64,000 nucleotides of DNA from NCBI RefSeq assembly GCF_003544915.1, contig NZ_CP032097.1, forward strand, positions 310,001 through 374,000, read 5' to 3'. The notes under the pieces were generated by a model. It was not told where the DNA came from. It saw only the letters and a list, made by a program, of their open reading frames with translations, and searched no databases. A program made the translations under genes and the position numbers. This stretch comes from Arcobacter ellisii. GTDB lineage: Bacteria > Campylobacterota > Campylobacteria > Campylobacterales > Arcobacteraceae. This document shows positions 1-8,434 of the stretch, piece after piece (position 1 is the stretch's first letter; every line of letters starts with the position of its first letter).

Positions 1-873
1 AACGCAATTGCAAAAGCAATTCCAGGATTCTTAGGAGGAAGTGCAGATTTAGCTCCTTCAAATAAAACAGAATTAATGGGAATGGGTGATTTCCCAAATG
101 GAAGAAATATTCATTTTGGTATCAAAGAACATGCAATGGCAGCAATTACAAATGCTATGAACTTATATGGTTTATTTAGAGTTTATTCTGCAACATTTTT
201 TGTTTTTTCTGATTATTTAAAACCAAGTGCAAGAATTGCAGCACTTGCAGGAATTCCTCAACACTTTGTTTGGACACACGATTCTATTGGTGTTGGAGAA
301 GATGGACCAACTCACCAACCAATTGAACATTTATCACAATTTAGAGCATTACCAAATTTCTATACATTTAGACCAGCAGATGCAACAGAAAATGTTGATT
401 CATGGAAAGTAGCTTTAAAAATGAAAGCTCCAACTGCATTTGTTTGTTCAAGACAAGGTTTAAAAGTATTAAAAGATGAAAAAGCTTACGGAAGTGTAGC
501 AAATGGTGCTTATTTATTAAAACAAAGAGAAAATGCAAACATTACTATTATGGCATCTGGTTCTGAGTTAATGTTAGCTTTACAAACAGCTTGTTCTTTA
601 GAAGATGAAGGAATTATTGCAAATGTTGTTTCAGTTCCTTGTTTTGATTTATTATTAGAGCAAGATGCAGCTTATATTGAAAAAATTATTGATAAAAATA
701 CAAGAGTTTATGCAGTTGAAGCAGCAAGAGGTTTAGAGTATTATAGATTTGCTGATGTTGTATTTGGAATGGATACATTTGGAGCAAGTGGACCTGCTAA
801 TGACTTATTTAAAGAGTTTGGATTTACAATTGATACTTTAAAAGCAAAAATTGTAGCAGACTTCAAAAAATAA
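1..873 (+). CDS. tkt: Transketolase, C-terminal part (cut by window start)
   Basis: The reading frame is open from base 1, so only the last 290 or so residues are present. Transketolase moves two-carbon ketol units between sugar phosphates in the non-oxidative pentose phosphate pathway, using thiamine diphosphate, in the cytoplasm. The visible part starts in the pyrimidine-binding domain (GGSADLAPSNKT), carries the family signature THDSIGVGEDGPTHQP, and ends with the C-terminal domain (VEAARGLEYY, DTFGASGPANDL). A transaldolase gene of the same pathway lies at 49.3 kb. A strong hairpin follows the stop. Identification is firm; the N-terminal thiamine diphosphate domain is outside the window. 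Confidence 0.96.
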   Translation, partial: NAIAKAIPGFLGGSADLAPSNKTELMGMGDFPNGRNIHFGIKEHAMAAITNAMNLYGLFRVYSATFFVFSDYLKPSARIAALAGIPQHFVWTHDSIGVGEDGPTHQPIEHLSQFRALPNFYTFRPADATENVDSWKVALKMKAPTAFVCSRQGLKVLKDEKAYGSVANGAYLLKQRENANITIMASGSELMLALQTACSLEDEGIIANVVSVPCFDLLLEQDAAYIEKIIDKNTRVYAVEAARGLEYYRFADVVFGMDTFGASGPANDLFKEFGFTIDTLKAKIVADFKK

Positions 874-881
874 CTTTTTTA

Positions 882-906
882 AATAGATGAGATTTTCTCA
901 TCTATT
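882..906 (+). terminator. Hairpin terminator after tkt
   Basis: There is a perfect 11-bp inverted repeat (arms 882-892 and 896-906, loop TTT) nine bases after the tkt stop codon. The T-rich run after it is short, so termination efficiency is uncertain. It separates tkt from the next promoter. Confidence 0.7.
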
Positions 907-966
907 AACTTCTTAATTATCTTAAAACTAATTTCAAAATATCATCTTTTTTTTATTTTAACTCTC

Positions 967-972
967 TATAAT
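967..972 (+). promoter_or_regulatory. -10 box (TATAAT) for the hydroxyacid dehydrogenase-tautomerase pair
   Basis: A consensus TATAAT lies 27 bases before the chosen start codon at 1000, with the AAGGAG ribosome binding site at 988-993. No clear -35 box is seen, which is common for sigma70 promoters in this group. Confidence 0.55.
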
Positions 973-999
973 ATAAAGTAAATGTCTAAGGAGAATTGT

Positions 1000-1851
1000 A
1001 TGCCAATAGGATTTATAGGATTGGGAAATTTAGGACAAGCCATTTGTAAAAGATTGAGCGATGTTGGCGAAACATTAGTAGTTTATAATAGAAATAAAGA
1101 AAAAATAAAAGATTTACCTTATGAAAAAGCTGATACACCAAGAGATGTGTTATTAAAATGTGATATTGTTTTTATGTGTCTTTTTGATAGTAATGCGGTA
1201 AGTCATATTTTATCGGGTGAAAATGGCTTATTAGGTGAAATAATTGAGGGAAAAACAATAATTGATTTAACAACAAATCATTATGAAGATGTATTAAAAT
1301 TCCATGATGCTGTAAATTCAATGAATGGAAATTATTTAGAAAATCCTGTTTTTGGTTCAGTTGCTCCTGCATTAAAAGGTGAATTAACAGTTGTAAGTTC
1401 TGGAAAAACAGAAGTTTTTGAGGCTGTAAAACCTCTTTTAGAAAAAATTGCAAAAGAGATTTTTCATTTAGAAATACCAGCGAGTGCCACAAAAATGAAA
1501 CTTATAAACAATCTATGTTTAGGTTCATTTATGGCAACACTTGCAGAGTGTACAGCTTTGGCTGAAAATTGTAATATAGATAAAACAAAAGCTTTGGAAA
1601 TTTTAGGAGTTGGTGGTGGTCAATCACTTGTATTAAAAGCAAAAACTCAAAAACTAATAGATGAAGATTTTTCTGCTCATTTTTCAAATAATGCAATAAA
1701 TAAAGATTTGCATCTTTTACAAGATTTAGCATATAATCTAAAATTACCACTTTATAGTGCGTGCGTCCCAAAAGAGCTGTTTTCTAAAATGAAGATGATG
1801 GGAAAAGGTGAAGAGGATTTCTCTTCAATTTATCAATTATTTAAAAAATAA
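1000..1851 (+). CDS. NAD(P)-dependent 3-hydroxyisobutyrate dehydrogenase-family protein
   Basis: This is a member of the beta-hydroxyacid dehydrogenase family (3-hydroxyisobutyrate, tartronate semialdehyde or succinic semialdehyde reductases); the substrate cannot be told from sequence. The N-terminus has the Rossmann motif GFIGLGNLG. The mid region has the family's catalytic lysine context, ATKMKLINN, followed by the helical C-terminal domain. The length of 283 residues is normal. I start at the ATG at 1000 because AAGGAG ends six bases before it; an upstream in-frame ATG at 982 would put that ribosome binding site inside the gene. It is followed after 12 bases by a tautomerase gene, probably in the same transcript. 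Confidence 0.85.
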   Translation: MPIGFIGLGNLGQAICKRLSDVGETLVVYNRNKEKIKDLPYEKADTPRDVLLKCDIVFMCLFDSNAVSHILSGENGLLGEIIEGKTIIDLTTNHYEDVLKFHDAVNSMNGNYLENPVFGSVAPALKGELTVVSSGKTEVFEAVKPLLEKIAKEIFHLEIPASATKMKLINNLCLGSFMATLAECTALAENCNIDKTKALEILGVGGGQSLVLKAKTQKLIDEDFSAHFSNNAINKDLHLLQDLAYNLKLPLYSACVPKELFSKMKMMGKGEEDFSSIYQLFKK

Positions 1852-1863
1852 AAAGGATAGTTT

Positions 1864-2256
1864 ATGCCACATTTACAGTTTGAAATAAATAAAAAAGTAT
1901 CATATGAATCAAAAGAGATTTTCGTAAATGAGATAAGAAAAACTTTTAGTGAAGTTATGGATACAGGAACTGACCATATTGCTGTTAGTTTAAGAGAGTA
2001 TGATAAATATAATCTTACTATTGGAAGAGCTGATATAAACGATGATATATGTTTGATGAATCTTGATATTAGGGAAGGGCGAACAATTGAGAAAAGAAGA
2101 GAGTTGGCTTTAAAATATATGGAGATTGTAAAACACAATTTTGGAATAGAGACTAAAAATCAATATATAACTTTCACTGAACATAAAGGTGAAGATTTTC
2201 ATTTAGTTGAAAAATATTTGGCAACTTGGACAAGTGGAGAAGATCCACTTGCTTAG
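1864..2256 (+). CDS. Tautomerase-superfamily protein (CHMI/MIF-like)
   Basis: This is a 130-residue protein whose start, MPHLQFEI, leaves proline at position 1 after loss of methionine. Pro-1 is the catalytic base of the tautomerase superfamily. Overall length and the N-terminal strand resemble 5-carboxymethyl-2-hydroxymuconate isomerase more than the 60-residue 4-oxalocrotonate tautomerases. It probably converts keto and enol forms of a small organic acid; the natural substrate is unknown. It lies directly behind the hydroxyacid dehydrogenase, with an AAGGA-type ribosome binding site, so the two may act on related carbonyl compounds. That link is inference from position only. Confidence 0.65.
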   Translation: MPHLQFEINKKVSYESKEIFVNEIRKTFSEVMDTGTDHIAVSLREYDKYNLTIGRADINDDICLMNLDIREGRTIEKRRELALKYMEIVKHNFGIETKNQYITFTEHKGEDFHLVEKYLATWTSGEDPLA

Positions 2257-2264
2257 AATTAGAA

Positions 2265-2297
2265 TATAAAATAGAGTTTTAAAAGCTCTATTTTATA
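2265..2297. terminator. Bidirectional hairpin between convergent genes
   Basis: Perfect 12-bp arms at 2265-2276 and 2286-2297, with A-rich and T-rich flanks, sit between the tautomerase stop and the stop of the convergent diguanylate cyclase. The right arm overlaps the last codons of the latter. The hairpin can serve both strands. Confidence 0.7.
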
Positions 2298-4752
2298 TCT
2301 CACTATAAGATTTAACACAATTTCTATTTGAATTTTTTGCTTTATAAAGGGCTTTATCCGCTTTTGAAATACATTTTGTTGGATTACTCTCTTTACATTC
2401 ATAAACACCAAAACTTGCTGTAATCTTTATATTATGATAAAAATTGAATTTTTCAACAGCAACTCTTAGATTTTCAGCTGTAATTAGAGCTTTATTTTCT
2501 TTTGCTTTTGGCAGAATAATTAAAAACTCTTCTCCTCCCCATCTTCCAATAAAATCTGTTTCTCTAATATTTTTAGATAAAACTTGTGCAAACTCTTTTA
2601 AAATAACATCACCAGTTGTATGACCGTATGTATCATTTATATTTTTGAAAAAATCAATATCTGCAATTATTAAACTAAGAGGCTCTTTATATCTTTTATA
2701 AACATTTAATTCACTTTCTAAAATAGAATCAAGTTTTGCTCTATTGAAAAGAGAAGTGAGTTTATCTGTTTGTGATAGTTTTTCAAGTTTTTTGTTAAGA
2801 ATATTTAGTTTTAAATTAGAACGATAAATTAAAAATATAATTGTAAAAACAAATAAAGCAACAACAGTAGAAACAATTTTTATTAATAGTTCGGCATTAA
2901 ACTGTTTTTCTTTAACAATTGTTATCCATTTTGTTGTGATTCTATCTTTTTCTTCATCTTTTAATGAATTAATTGCTTTATTTAAAATGTTTAATAAAAT
3001 TTGTTCATCATTTCTAACTGCAATTCTTGCAAGTAAATCTTCAGAAATTTTCCCACTAATTTTAATATTTTGAATATTATTTTTTTGTCTAGCATATGTG
3101 ATACTAGGCAAAGAATCAACAAAAGCATAGATTTCATTTTTATTTACTTTTTCTAATCCTTCTTTTGTATTATTAACTTCTACAATATTAATATTTGGAT
3201 ATTTATATTTTAGTATTTCAATAAGTGCATAATCTTTTATCATTGCAATTTTTTCATTTTCGATATCTTTTAATGAATTTATGAAAAATTCATTATCTTT
3301 TGTTGCAATAACTATTGGAAATTTTAAATAGGGTTGTGTAAAGTTGAAAAAAGCTTCTCTACTGTTTGTTTGAACAGCAAAAGGCAAAATATCACACTCT
3401 TTATTTTTTACCATTTCAAATGATTCATTCCATGATTTTGTTACATTTAATTGAAATTTTATATTGGTGTTTTGTGATAGTTGTTTTACTATATCTGAAA
3501 CAATTCCAACATATTTTCCCTCTTTTGTTATTTGTTCATATGGTAAAAAATTTGGGTCAACGCAAATAGAAATATTTTGTTTCTCATTTAAGTAATTTAT
3601 CTCTTCTTTTGAAAATAGATGATTTTCTCCACTAAATTGAGTTTGCATAATTTTATGAAACCATTTTTGGTTTAATTCCTCTAATTCACTTTTTGATATT
3701 AATTTTTCTGCTTTATAAATAATACTTTTTAGAATTTCATTTTCTTTGTTAAATGTGATATAAAACCCAAATTTTTCATCATCAATATTATTTGAAATTT
3801 TTAGATTAGAAATTAGATGTTTATTTATGTTATATTCTAAAACATCTCTTAATCCATAGGCTAAATCAGCATCTTTATTTGCAACAGCTTTTATCATTTC
3901 AAGTGTATTATCAGTTGGAAATATTTTTACATTTGGATAATCTTTTTTTACTCTATCGTAACTGTGATAACCTTTTACAAGGGCGATAGTTTTTCCATCA
4001 ATTTCACTAAAAGAGTGATAATCTCTTTCTCCGATTCTTGTAATCATTGCTGGACTTAATAAAAGATATGGAATATCAGAAAATAAAAATCTCTCTTCTC
4101 TTTGTTTTGATTTTAAAACATTTAGCATCAAATCCAATTGATTATTTTCAAGCATATTTAAAAAATCATCCCAAATACCAGGAATATATTCAACTCTTAA
4201 AGCCAATTTATTTGCAATTAAATTCATATAATCTATTGAATAACCTTTTGCAATACCATTTTCATTGAAATTATAAGGAGTAAGATTTGAATCATTTTGA
4301 ACTTTTAATATTTTTTTATTTTTTAAATAATCTAACTCTTCTTGAGTAAAGTTAATCTCATTTTTAAAATAAACGATTAATTTTCCTAAAAATTTATTAT
4401 CATTACTTAAAATATCTTTTTCATAAATTTCAGGAGTTTTTTTTATCTCAATTGGCAAAGGTTCATCTTTTAAAATAAAAATATCAGAACTATTTTTATA
4501 TGAACTATAGATAGTTTTATTATTGAGAACTATTTCAAAAGCTTGAATTTTTTCATAATGTTGATAATAAATATTTAAAAGATTAGAAATATCATTTGAA
4601 GATTCTTTATAATTTGGAAGAAGATATTTCAACTGATTTGATAGTTTATCTATATTTGTACTAATATTATTATTTAATACTTCAACTTTGGATGCATATA
4701 AATCTAAGACTAATAAAAAGATTATTGAAAGTTTTAATAAAAAGTTATACAT
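2293..4752 (-). CDS. Diguanylate cyclase with two periplasmic solute-binding sensor domains
   Basis: This 819-residue inner-membrane sensor makes cyclic di-GMP. Residues 1-20 form a signal peptide. Two successive SBP_bac_3-type domains follow (about 145-375, with LTPYNFNENGIAKGYSIDYM; about 385-625, with FLPYEQITKEGKYVGIVSDI). A membrane helix lies near 635-660, then a GGDEF domain. The active site reads GRWGGEEF and is preceded by RETD, an RxxD inhibitory site at the usual five-residue distance, so product feedback is likely. The two binding domains suggest sensing of amino acids or similar small polar ligands; the ligand is unknown. It is transcribed alone, divergently from the LrgA/LrgB genes. 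Confidence 0.9.
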   Translation of the reverse strand: MYNFLLKLSIIFLLVLDLYASKVEVLNNNISTNIDKLSNQLKYLLPNYKESSNDISNLLNIYYQHYEKIQAFEIVLNNKTIYSSYKNSSDIFILKDEPLPIEIKKTPEIYEKDILSNDNKFLGKLIVYFKNEINFTQEELDYLKNKKILKVQNDSNLTPYNFNENGIAKGYSIDYMNLIANKLALRVEYIPGIWDDFLNMLENNQLDLMLNVLKSKQREERFLFSDIPYLLLSPAMITRIGERDYHSFSEIDGKTIALVKGYHSYDRVKKDYPNVKIFPTDNTLEMIKAVANKDADLAYGLRDVLEYNINKHLISNLKISNNIDDEKFGFYITFNKENEILKSIIYKAEKLISKSELEELNQKWFHKIMQTQFSGENHLFSKEEINYLNEKQNISICVDPNFLPYEQITKEGKYVGIVSDIVKQLSQNTNIKFQLNVTKSWNESFEMVKNKECDILPFAVQTNSREAFFNFTQPYLKFPIVIATKDNEFFINSLKDIENEKIAMIKDYALIEILKYKYPNINIVEVNNTKEGLEKVNKNEIYAFVDSLPSITYARQKNNIQNIKISGKISEDLLARIAVRNDEQILLNILNKAINSLKDEEKDRITTKWITIVKEKQFNAELLIKIVSTVVALFVFTIIFLIYRSNLKLNILNKKLEKLSQTDKLTSLFNRAKLDSILESELNVYKRYKEPLSLIIADIDFFKNINDTYGHTTGDVILKEFAQVLSKNIRETDFIGRWGGEEFLIILPKAKENKALITAENLRVAVEKFNFYHNIKITASFGVYECKESNPTKCISKADKALYKAKNSNRNCVKSYSEI

Positions 4753-4861
4753 CCTGTATCCTTTATCTCTATGATAGATTATATAACAATATTTTTAATA
4801 TTTTACTTTTTCTCCTAAGATAAATTTTAGTATAGTACGACTTTTACAAAAAGGCGTTTAG

Positions 4862-5215
4862 ATGTTACGAGGAATAATTATTTTATTGGTTTTTCAATTT
4901 TTAGGTGAATGTATAGCGAAGTTTTTTGCTCTTTTAGTTCCAGGTCCAGTTATAGGAATGGTTCTATTATTATTCTTTTTATTACTTAGAAAAGGAAGTT
5001 TTGTTAGTTTAGATAATGCTGTTGCACTTCATTTAAGATATCTTCCATTACTTTTTATTCCTGCAGCTATGGGAATAATTACTCAAATAGATATTATTAC
5101 CAAAGAGTTTTGGGCTATATTTATAGCTTTGTTTTTTGGAACATTAATAGCTTTAGTTTTTGCTGCTAAATTTATGGATTTTTTAACTTCAAAGGTGAAT
5201 AAAGATGAATTATGA
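4862..5215 (+). CDS. CidA/LrgA family holin-like membrane protein
   Basis: This is a 117-residue protein of about four membrane helices with the LrgA signature (GECIAKFFALLVPGPVIGMV). The family forms holin-like membrane complexes together with LrgB and has been tied to murein hydrolase control, cell lysis and export of pyruvate or related small molecules in other bacteria. The gene overlaps the LrgB gene by 11 bases, the normal two-gene arrangement. The ribosome binding site is AAAAAGG upstream of the ATG. No regulator of the LytR or LysR type stands next to it. Confidence 0.85.
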   Translation: MLRGIIILLVFQFLGECIAKFFALLVPGPVIGMVLLLFFLLLRKGSFVSLDNAVALHLRYLPLLFIPAAMGIITQIDIITKEFWAIFIALFFGTLIALVFAAKFMDFLTSKVNKDEL

Positions 5216-5918
5216 AGCATTAACAAATTATATTAGTTCAACACCACTTACTTGGCTAATTATCACATTAGCGGCTTTTAAACTAGGGATAATAATTTAT
5301 GAAAAGTTTAATAAACATACTTTATTACAGCCAATTATTATAGCTTATGTGATTATCTTATCTTTGATTGTTTATACAAATACTTCATTTGAAAAATATT
5401 TTAAAAGTGTTGAAATAATTCATTTTTTCCTTGGCCCTGCAACTGTTGCACTTGCCCTTCCACTTTATAAAAATTTGAAGTATATAAAATCACTTTTTTT
5501 ACCAATAGTTTTAACACTTTTTATTGCTGGAGTTTTTTCAATAGTGATTGCAATTAGTTTGCTTTATATTTTTGGAGCACATCTTCCAACGATTTTATCA
5601 ATGACAACAAAATCTATCACTGCTCCAATTGCAATTATTACGTCAGAACAAATTGGAGCTATTCCTTCACTTGCTGTTGGTTTTGTGTTAATAACTGGAA
5701 TTGTAGGAGCACTTTTTGGAACTATTGTGTTTAAAATATTCAAAGTAAAATATGAAACTTCAAAAGGTTTTGCTTTAGGACTTGTATCACATGGAATTGG
5801 AACAGCAAGAGCTATTGAAATAAGTGAAAAAGCAGCAGCTTTTGCAGCACTTGCAATGGGTTTAAGTGGAGTATTTACTGCTATTTTTCTTCCAATGGTA
5901 ATTACTTTTTTTAAGTAA
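5205..5918 (+). CDS. LrgB/CidB family membrane protein
   Basis: This 237-residue multi-spanning membrane protein partners the preceding LrgA-type protein. Recognition rests on the conserved stretch SMTTKSITAPIAI in the middle and on LVSHGIGTARAIE near the C-terminus, both typical of LrgB. The start codon lies inside the lrgA-like gene, so translation is probably coupled. Its function is inferred only at family level: a membrane complex affecting autolysis or metabolite export. No terminator hairpin is evident before the arsenic operon promoter. Confidence 0.87.
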   Translation: MNYEALTNYISSTPLTWLIITLAAFKLGIIIYEKFNKHTLLQPIIIAYVIILSLIVYTNTSFEKYFKSVEIIHFFLGPATVALALPLYKNLKYIKSLFLPIVLTLFIAGVFSIVIAISLLYIFGAHLPTILSMTTKSITAPIAIITSEQIGAIPSLAVGFVLITGIVGALFGTIVFKIFKVKYETSKGFALGLVSHGIGTARAIEISEKAAAFAALAMGLSGVFTAIFLPMVITFFK

Positions 5919-5936
5919 TTACTATTTTTATAATTA

Positions 5937-5962
5937 AATATATCAAGATATGTTGATATATT
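5937..5962. promoter_or_regulatory. ArsR operator (dyad ATATATCAA-N6-TTGATATAT)
   Basis: A perfect inverted repeat has 10-bp arms at 5937-5946 and 5953-5962 separated by GATATG. Its core ATCAA-N6-TTGAT matches the known ArsR operator pattern. The right arm contains the -35 hexamer of the ars promoter, so bound ArsR would block RNA polymerase. It lies 44 bases upstream of arsR. Confidence 0.82.
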
Positions 5963-5981
5963 AATTTAATTTTGATATAAT
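5953..5981 (+). promoter_or_regulatory. Sigma70 promoter of the ars operon
   Basis: The -35 box is TTGATA (5953-5958), the spacer is 17 bases, and the -10 box is TATAAT (5976-5981) with an extended TGA just upstream. The -35 lies within the ArsR dyad. The ribosome binding site AAGGAG is at 5995-6000. Confidence 0.8.
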
Positions 5982-6005
5982 CACAAAAATCATTAAGGAG
6001 CAAGT

Positions 6006-6320
6006 ATGGATATATTTTTAAAAACAGTTAGTGCTTTAAATGATGAGACAAGAGTAAAGCTAATTAAGTTTATAAATATTTATGGGAAATGTTGTGTTTG
6101 TGATTTGGAAAACTCATTTGAAATGATTCAATCAAGACTTTCACGTCATCTAAAGATTTTAAAAGAAGCTGGTTTTTTAAAACTAGAACGTGATGGAAGA
6201 TGGGCTTATTATTCTATTCGAACACCACTTGATGAATTTAGACAAAGTTGTATAAAAGAGATAATGACTCTTCAAATAGAGTTACCAACTCTAAAAAAAG
6301 TTTGTGAAATTAAGGAATAA
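6006..6320 (+). CDS. arsR: ArsR family arsenite-responsive repressor
   Basis: This is a winged-helix repressor of 104 residues. It carries Cys29, Cys30 and Cys32 in KCCVCDLE, the place where classical ArsR proteins have ELCVCDL and bind arsenite at the recognition helix. The helix-turn-helix continues as QSRLSRHLKILKEAG. When arsenite or antimonite binds, the protein should leave the operator just upstream and free the operon. It is the first gene of a nine-gene run with very short gaps, so it controls its own transcription. Role and autoregulation follow from the family plus the dyad seen here. Confidence 0.92.
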   Translation: MDIFLKTVSALNDETRVKLIKFINIYGKCCVCDLENSFEMIQSRLSRHLKILKEAGFLKLERDGRWAYYSIRTPLDEFRQSCIKEIMTLQIELPTLKKVCEIKE

Positions 6321-6322
6321 AA

Positions 6323-6679
6323 TTGAAAGAGACACTTTTTGTATATGGAACACTTATGCCAAATTGTCCAAATGCTCATGTTTTAGAAAACATAGTTGGG
6401 AAATTTGTCCCAGCAACTGTAAAAGGAAAATTAATTGATGCAGGTTGGAGTGCAAGTATGGGATATCCTGGAATTAGGCTTGATGCTGGAAATGATACGA
6501 TTCATGGATTTTTATTTTATTCAGATAACTTAATAAACTATTGGGATTATTTAGATGAGTTTGAAGGGCAAGAGTTTGAAAGAACACCTGTAAGAGTAGA
6601 AAGATTTGATGAAATTGAAGTGGACACTTATATTTATACTTTAAAATCAGAGATTTTAGAAATGCATGAGGAAAAATAG
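6323..6679 (+). CDS. Gamma-glutamylcyclotransferase (AIG2-like) family protein
   Basis: This is a 118-residue protein with the family's opening strand LFVYGTLMPNCPNA and the acidic motif DEFEGQEFERTPV that holds the catalytic glutamate of gamma-glutamylcyclotransferases. The start is TTG, three bases after the arsR stop, with AAGGA before it; arsB begins immediately after its stop codon. Being locked inside an ars operon suggests a role in turnover of glutathione or another gamma-glutamyl thiol that carries arsenic, but that is inference. Many AIG2-fold proteins have unknown substrates. Confidence 0.8.
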   Translation: MKETLFVYGTLMPNCPNAHVLENIVGKFVPATVKGKLIDAGWSASMGYPGIRLDAGNDTIHGFLFYSDNLINYWDYLDEFEGQEFERTPVRVERFDEIEVDTYIYTLKSEILEMHEEK

Positions 6680-7930
6680 ATGTTAATTGCAAGTTTGATT
6701 TTTATAGTTACTTTAATATTTGTTATTTGGCAACCACGTGGTTTACAAATAGGAACAACTGCAATTTTAGGTGCAATTACTGCTTTGATTTTTCAAGTTG
6801 TAAATTTTGATGACGTACTTGCTGTAACAAATATAGTTTGGGATGCAACTTTAGCATTTATTGGAATTATTATTTTATCTATGGTTTTAGATGAAATTGG
6901 ATTTTTTGAGTGGGCAGCACTTAAAATGGCAAAGTTTTCAAATGGAAATGGAATGTTGATGTTTATCTATTCTATTTTATTGGGAGCATTTGTTTCAGCA
7001 CTTTTTGCAAATGATGGGGCAGCGTTAATCTTAACTCCAATTTTGTTAGCAAAAATGAGAATTTTACAACTAAATATGAAAACAATAGTTGCTTTTTTAC
7101 TTGCAGGTGGATTTATAAGTGATAGTGCTTCTTTACCATTTGTATTTTCAAATCTAACAAATATCGTAACGGCAAACTATTTTAGTATTGGATTTGTTGA
7201 ATACTTTTTAAATATGATAGTTCCATTTATTGTGAGTGTTGTTGTTTCAACACTATTTTTATGGTTACTTTTACGAAAAGATATTCCAAAATTTGTGGAT
7301 ATTACTTTATTAAAAGAGCCAAAAAGTGTTATAAAAAATATGAATTTATTCTATTTTTCATGGATATTTTTAGGAGTACTTTTAGCTGGATATTTTGTAG
7401 GAGATGCTTACAATTTACCTATTTCTATTTTTGCTTTAGGTGGGGCAATTATATTTTTAATAATTGCAACTATTTCAAAAACTGTAAAACCAAAACATAT
7501 TATAAAAGAAGCTCCATGGCAAGTTGTATGGTTTAGTATTGGACTTTATATAGTTGTTTATGGTTTAAAAAATGCAGGATTAACTGATTATTTAACAATT
7601 ATTTTAAAAGATTTAGCATCAAGAGGTGACACAATTGCAATTCTTGGAACAGGATTTATAGCAGCCTTTTTAAGTGCAATTATGAACAATATGCCAACAG
7701 TTATGATTATGGATATTGCTTTAATAGATATTCCAAATCAAGCTTTAGCTTATGCAAATATAATTGGATGTAACCTTGGACCAAAAATGACACCATTTGG
7801 TAGCCTTGCTACGCTATTATGGCTTCACGTTTTAGCAAAAAAAGGTGTTAAAATTAGCTTTTGGCAGTATAGTAAATTTGGTTTAATTATTACACCACCA
7901 GTGCTATTTATAGTACTTTTAGCAGTTTAA
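6680..7930 (+). CDS. arsB: Arsenite efflux permease ArsB
   Basis: This is a 416-residue integral membrane protein of about eleven helices that matches the ArsB family, which exchanges arsenite or antimonite for protons at the inner membrane. The N-terminal region (VIWQPRGLQIGTTAILGA), FANDGAALILTPI and the C-terminal MNNMPTVMIMDIAL with GCNLGPKMTPFGSLATLLW are typical. It follows the preceding gene without a gap and comes before two arsenate reductase genes, so the operon can both reduce arsenate and expel the arsenite formed. No arsA ATPase is present in the window, so energy should come from the ion gradient. Confidence 0.94.
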   Translation: MLIASLIFIVTLIFVIWQPRGLQIGTTAILGAITALIFQVVNFDDVLAVTNIVWDATLAFIGIIILSMVLDEIGFFEWAALKMAKFSNGNGMLMFIYSILLGAFVSALFANDGAALILTPILLAKMRILQLNMKTIVAFLLAGGFISDSASLPFVFSNLTNIVTANYFSIGFVEYFLNMIVPFIVSVVVSTLFLWLLLRKDIPKFVDITLLKEPKSVIKNMNLFYFSWIFLGVLLAGYFVGDAYNLPISIFALGGAIIFLIIATISKTVKPKHIIKEAPWQVVWFSIGLYIVVYGLKNAGLTDYLTIILKDLASRGDTIAILGTGFIAAFLSAIMNNMPTVMIMDIALIDIPNQALAYANIIGCNLGPKMTPFGSLATLLWLHVLAKKGVKISFWQYSKFGLIITPPVLFIVLLAV

Positions 7931-7951
7931 TTTTATTAGGGAGAGAAAAGA

Positions 7952-8425
7952 TTGAAAACAAAAGTTTTATTTGTTTGTAGTGCTAACACAACAAGAAGCC
8001 AAATGGCTCAAGCATTATTAAGAAAATTTGGTGGAGAAGATTTTGAAGTGGATAGTGCTGGAATAAATCCAGGTGTACTAAATCCTTTAGCCGTTGAAGT
8101 GATTAAAGAAGATGAGAATATGGATATTTCTTCTTATACTACAAATAAAGTGATGGATTATTTTAAAGAAGGACGACATTATCATTATGTGATAACTGTT
8201 TGTGATGAAGCTGCAAAAGAACCTTGTCCAATTTTTCCTAGTCTTGATGGAGTATTACACTGGAATATTACAAGTCCAGCAAGTAATGGAAGTGATGAAG
8301 AGAAAAAAGCAAAAATTAGAGTATCAAAAGATGAGATAAAAACAAATATTCTAAAATTTATTGAGTTAGTAAAAAATCAACATATAAAAGATGGATTTCC
8401 AGAATCTTGGCAATTAAATAAATAA
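7952..8425 (+). CDS. arsC: Arsenate reductase, low-molecular-weight phosphatase type (first copy)
   Basis: This 157-residue protein has the LMW tyrosine phosphatase fold. The P-loop CSANTTRS (C-x5-R) sits at the N-terminus, and VCDEAAKEPCPIFP supplies the further cysteines that relay the disulfide in thioredoxin-linked arsenate reductases. It reduces arsenate to arsenite in the cytoplasm. The start is TTG after GGGAG. Compared with the second arsC it has a longer C-terminal tail (about 20 residues) and a different loop, so the two are old paralogues rather than a recent duplication. Confidence 0.85.
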   Translation: MKTKVLFVCSANTTRSQMAQALLRKFGGEDFEVDSAGINPGVLNPLAVEVIKEDENMDISSYTTNKVMDYFKEGRHYHYVITVCDEAAKEPCPIFPSLDGVLHWNITSPASNGSDEEKKAKIRVSKDEIKTNILKFIELVKNQHIKDGFPESWQLNK

Positions 8426-8434
8426 GGATAAAAA

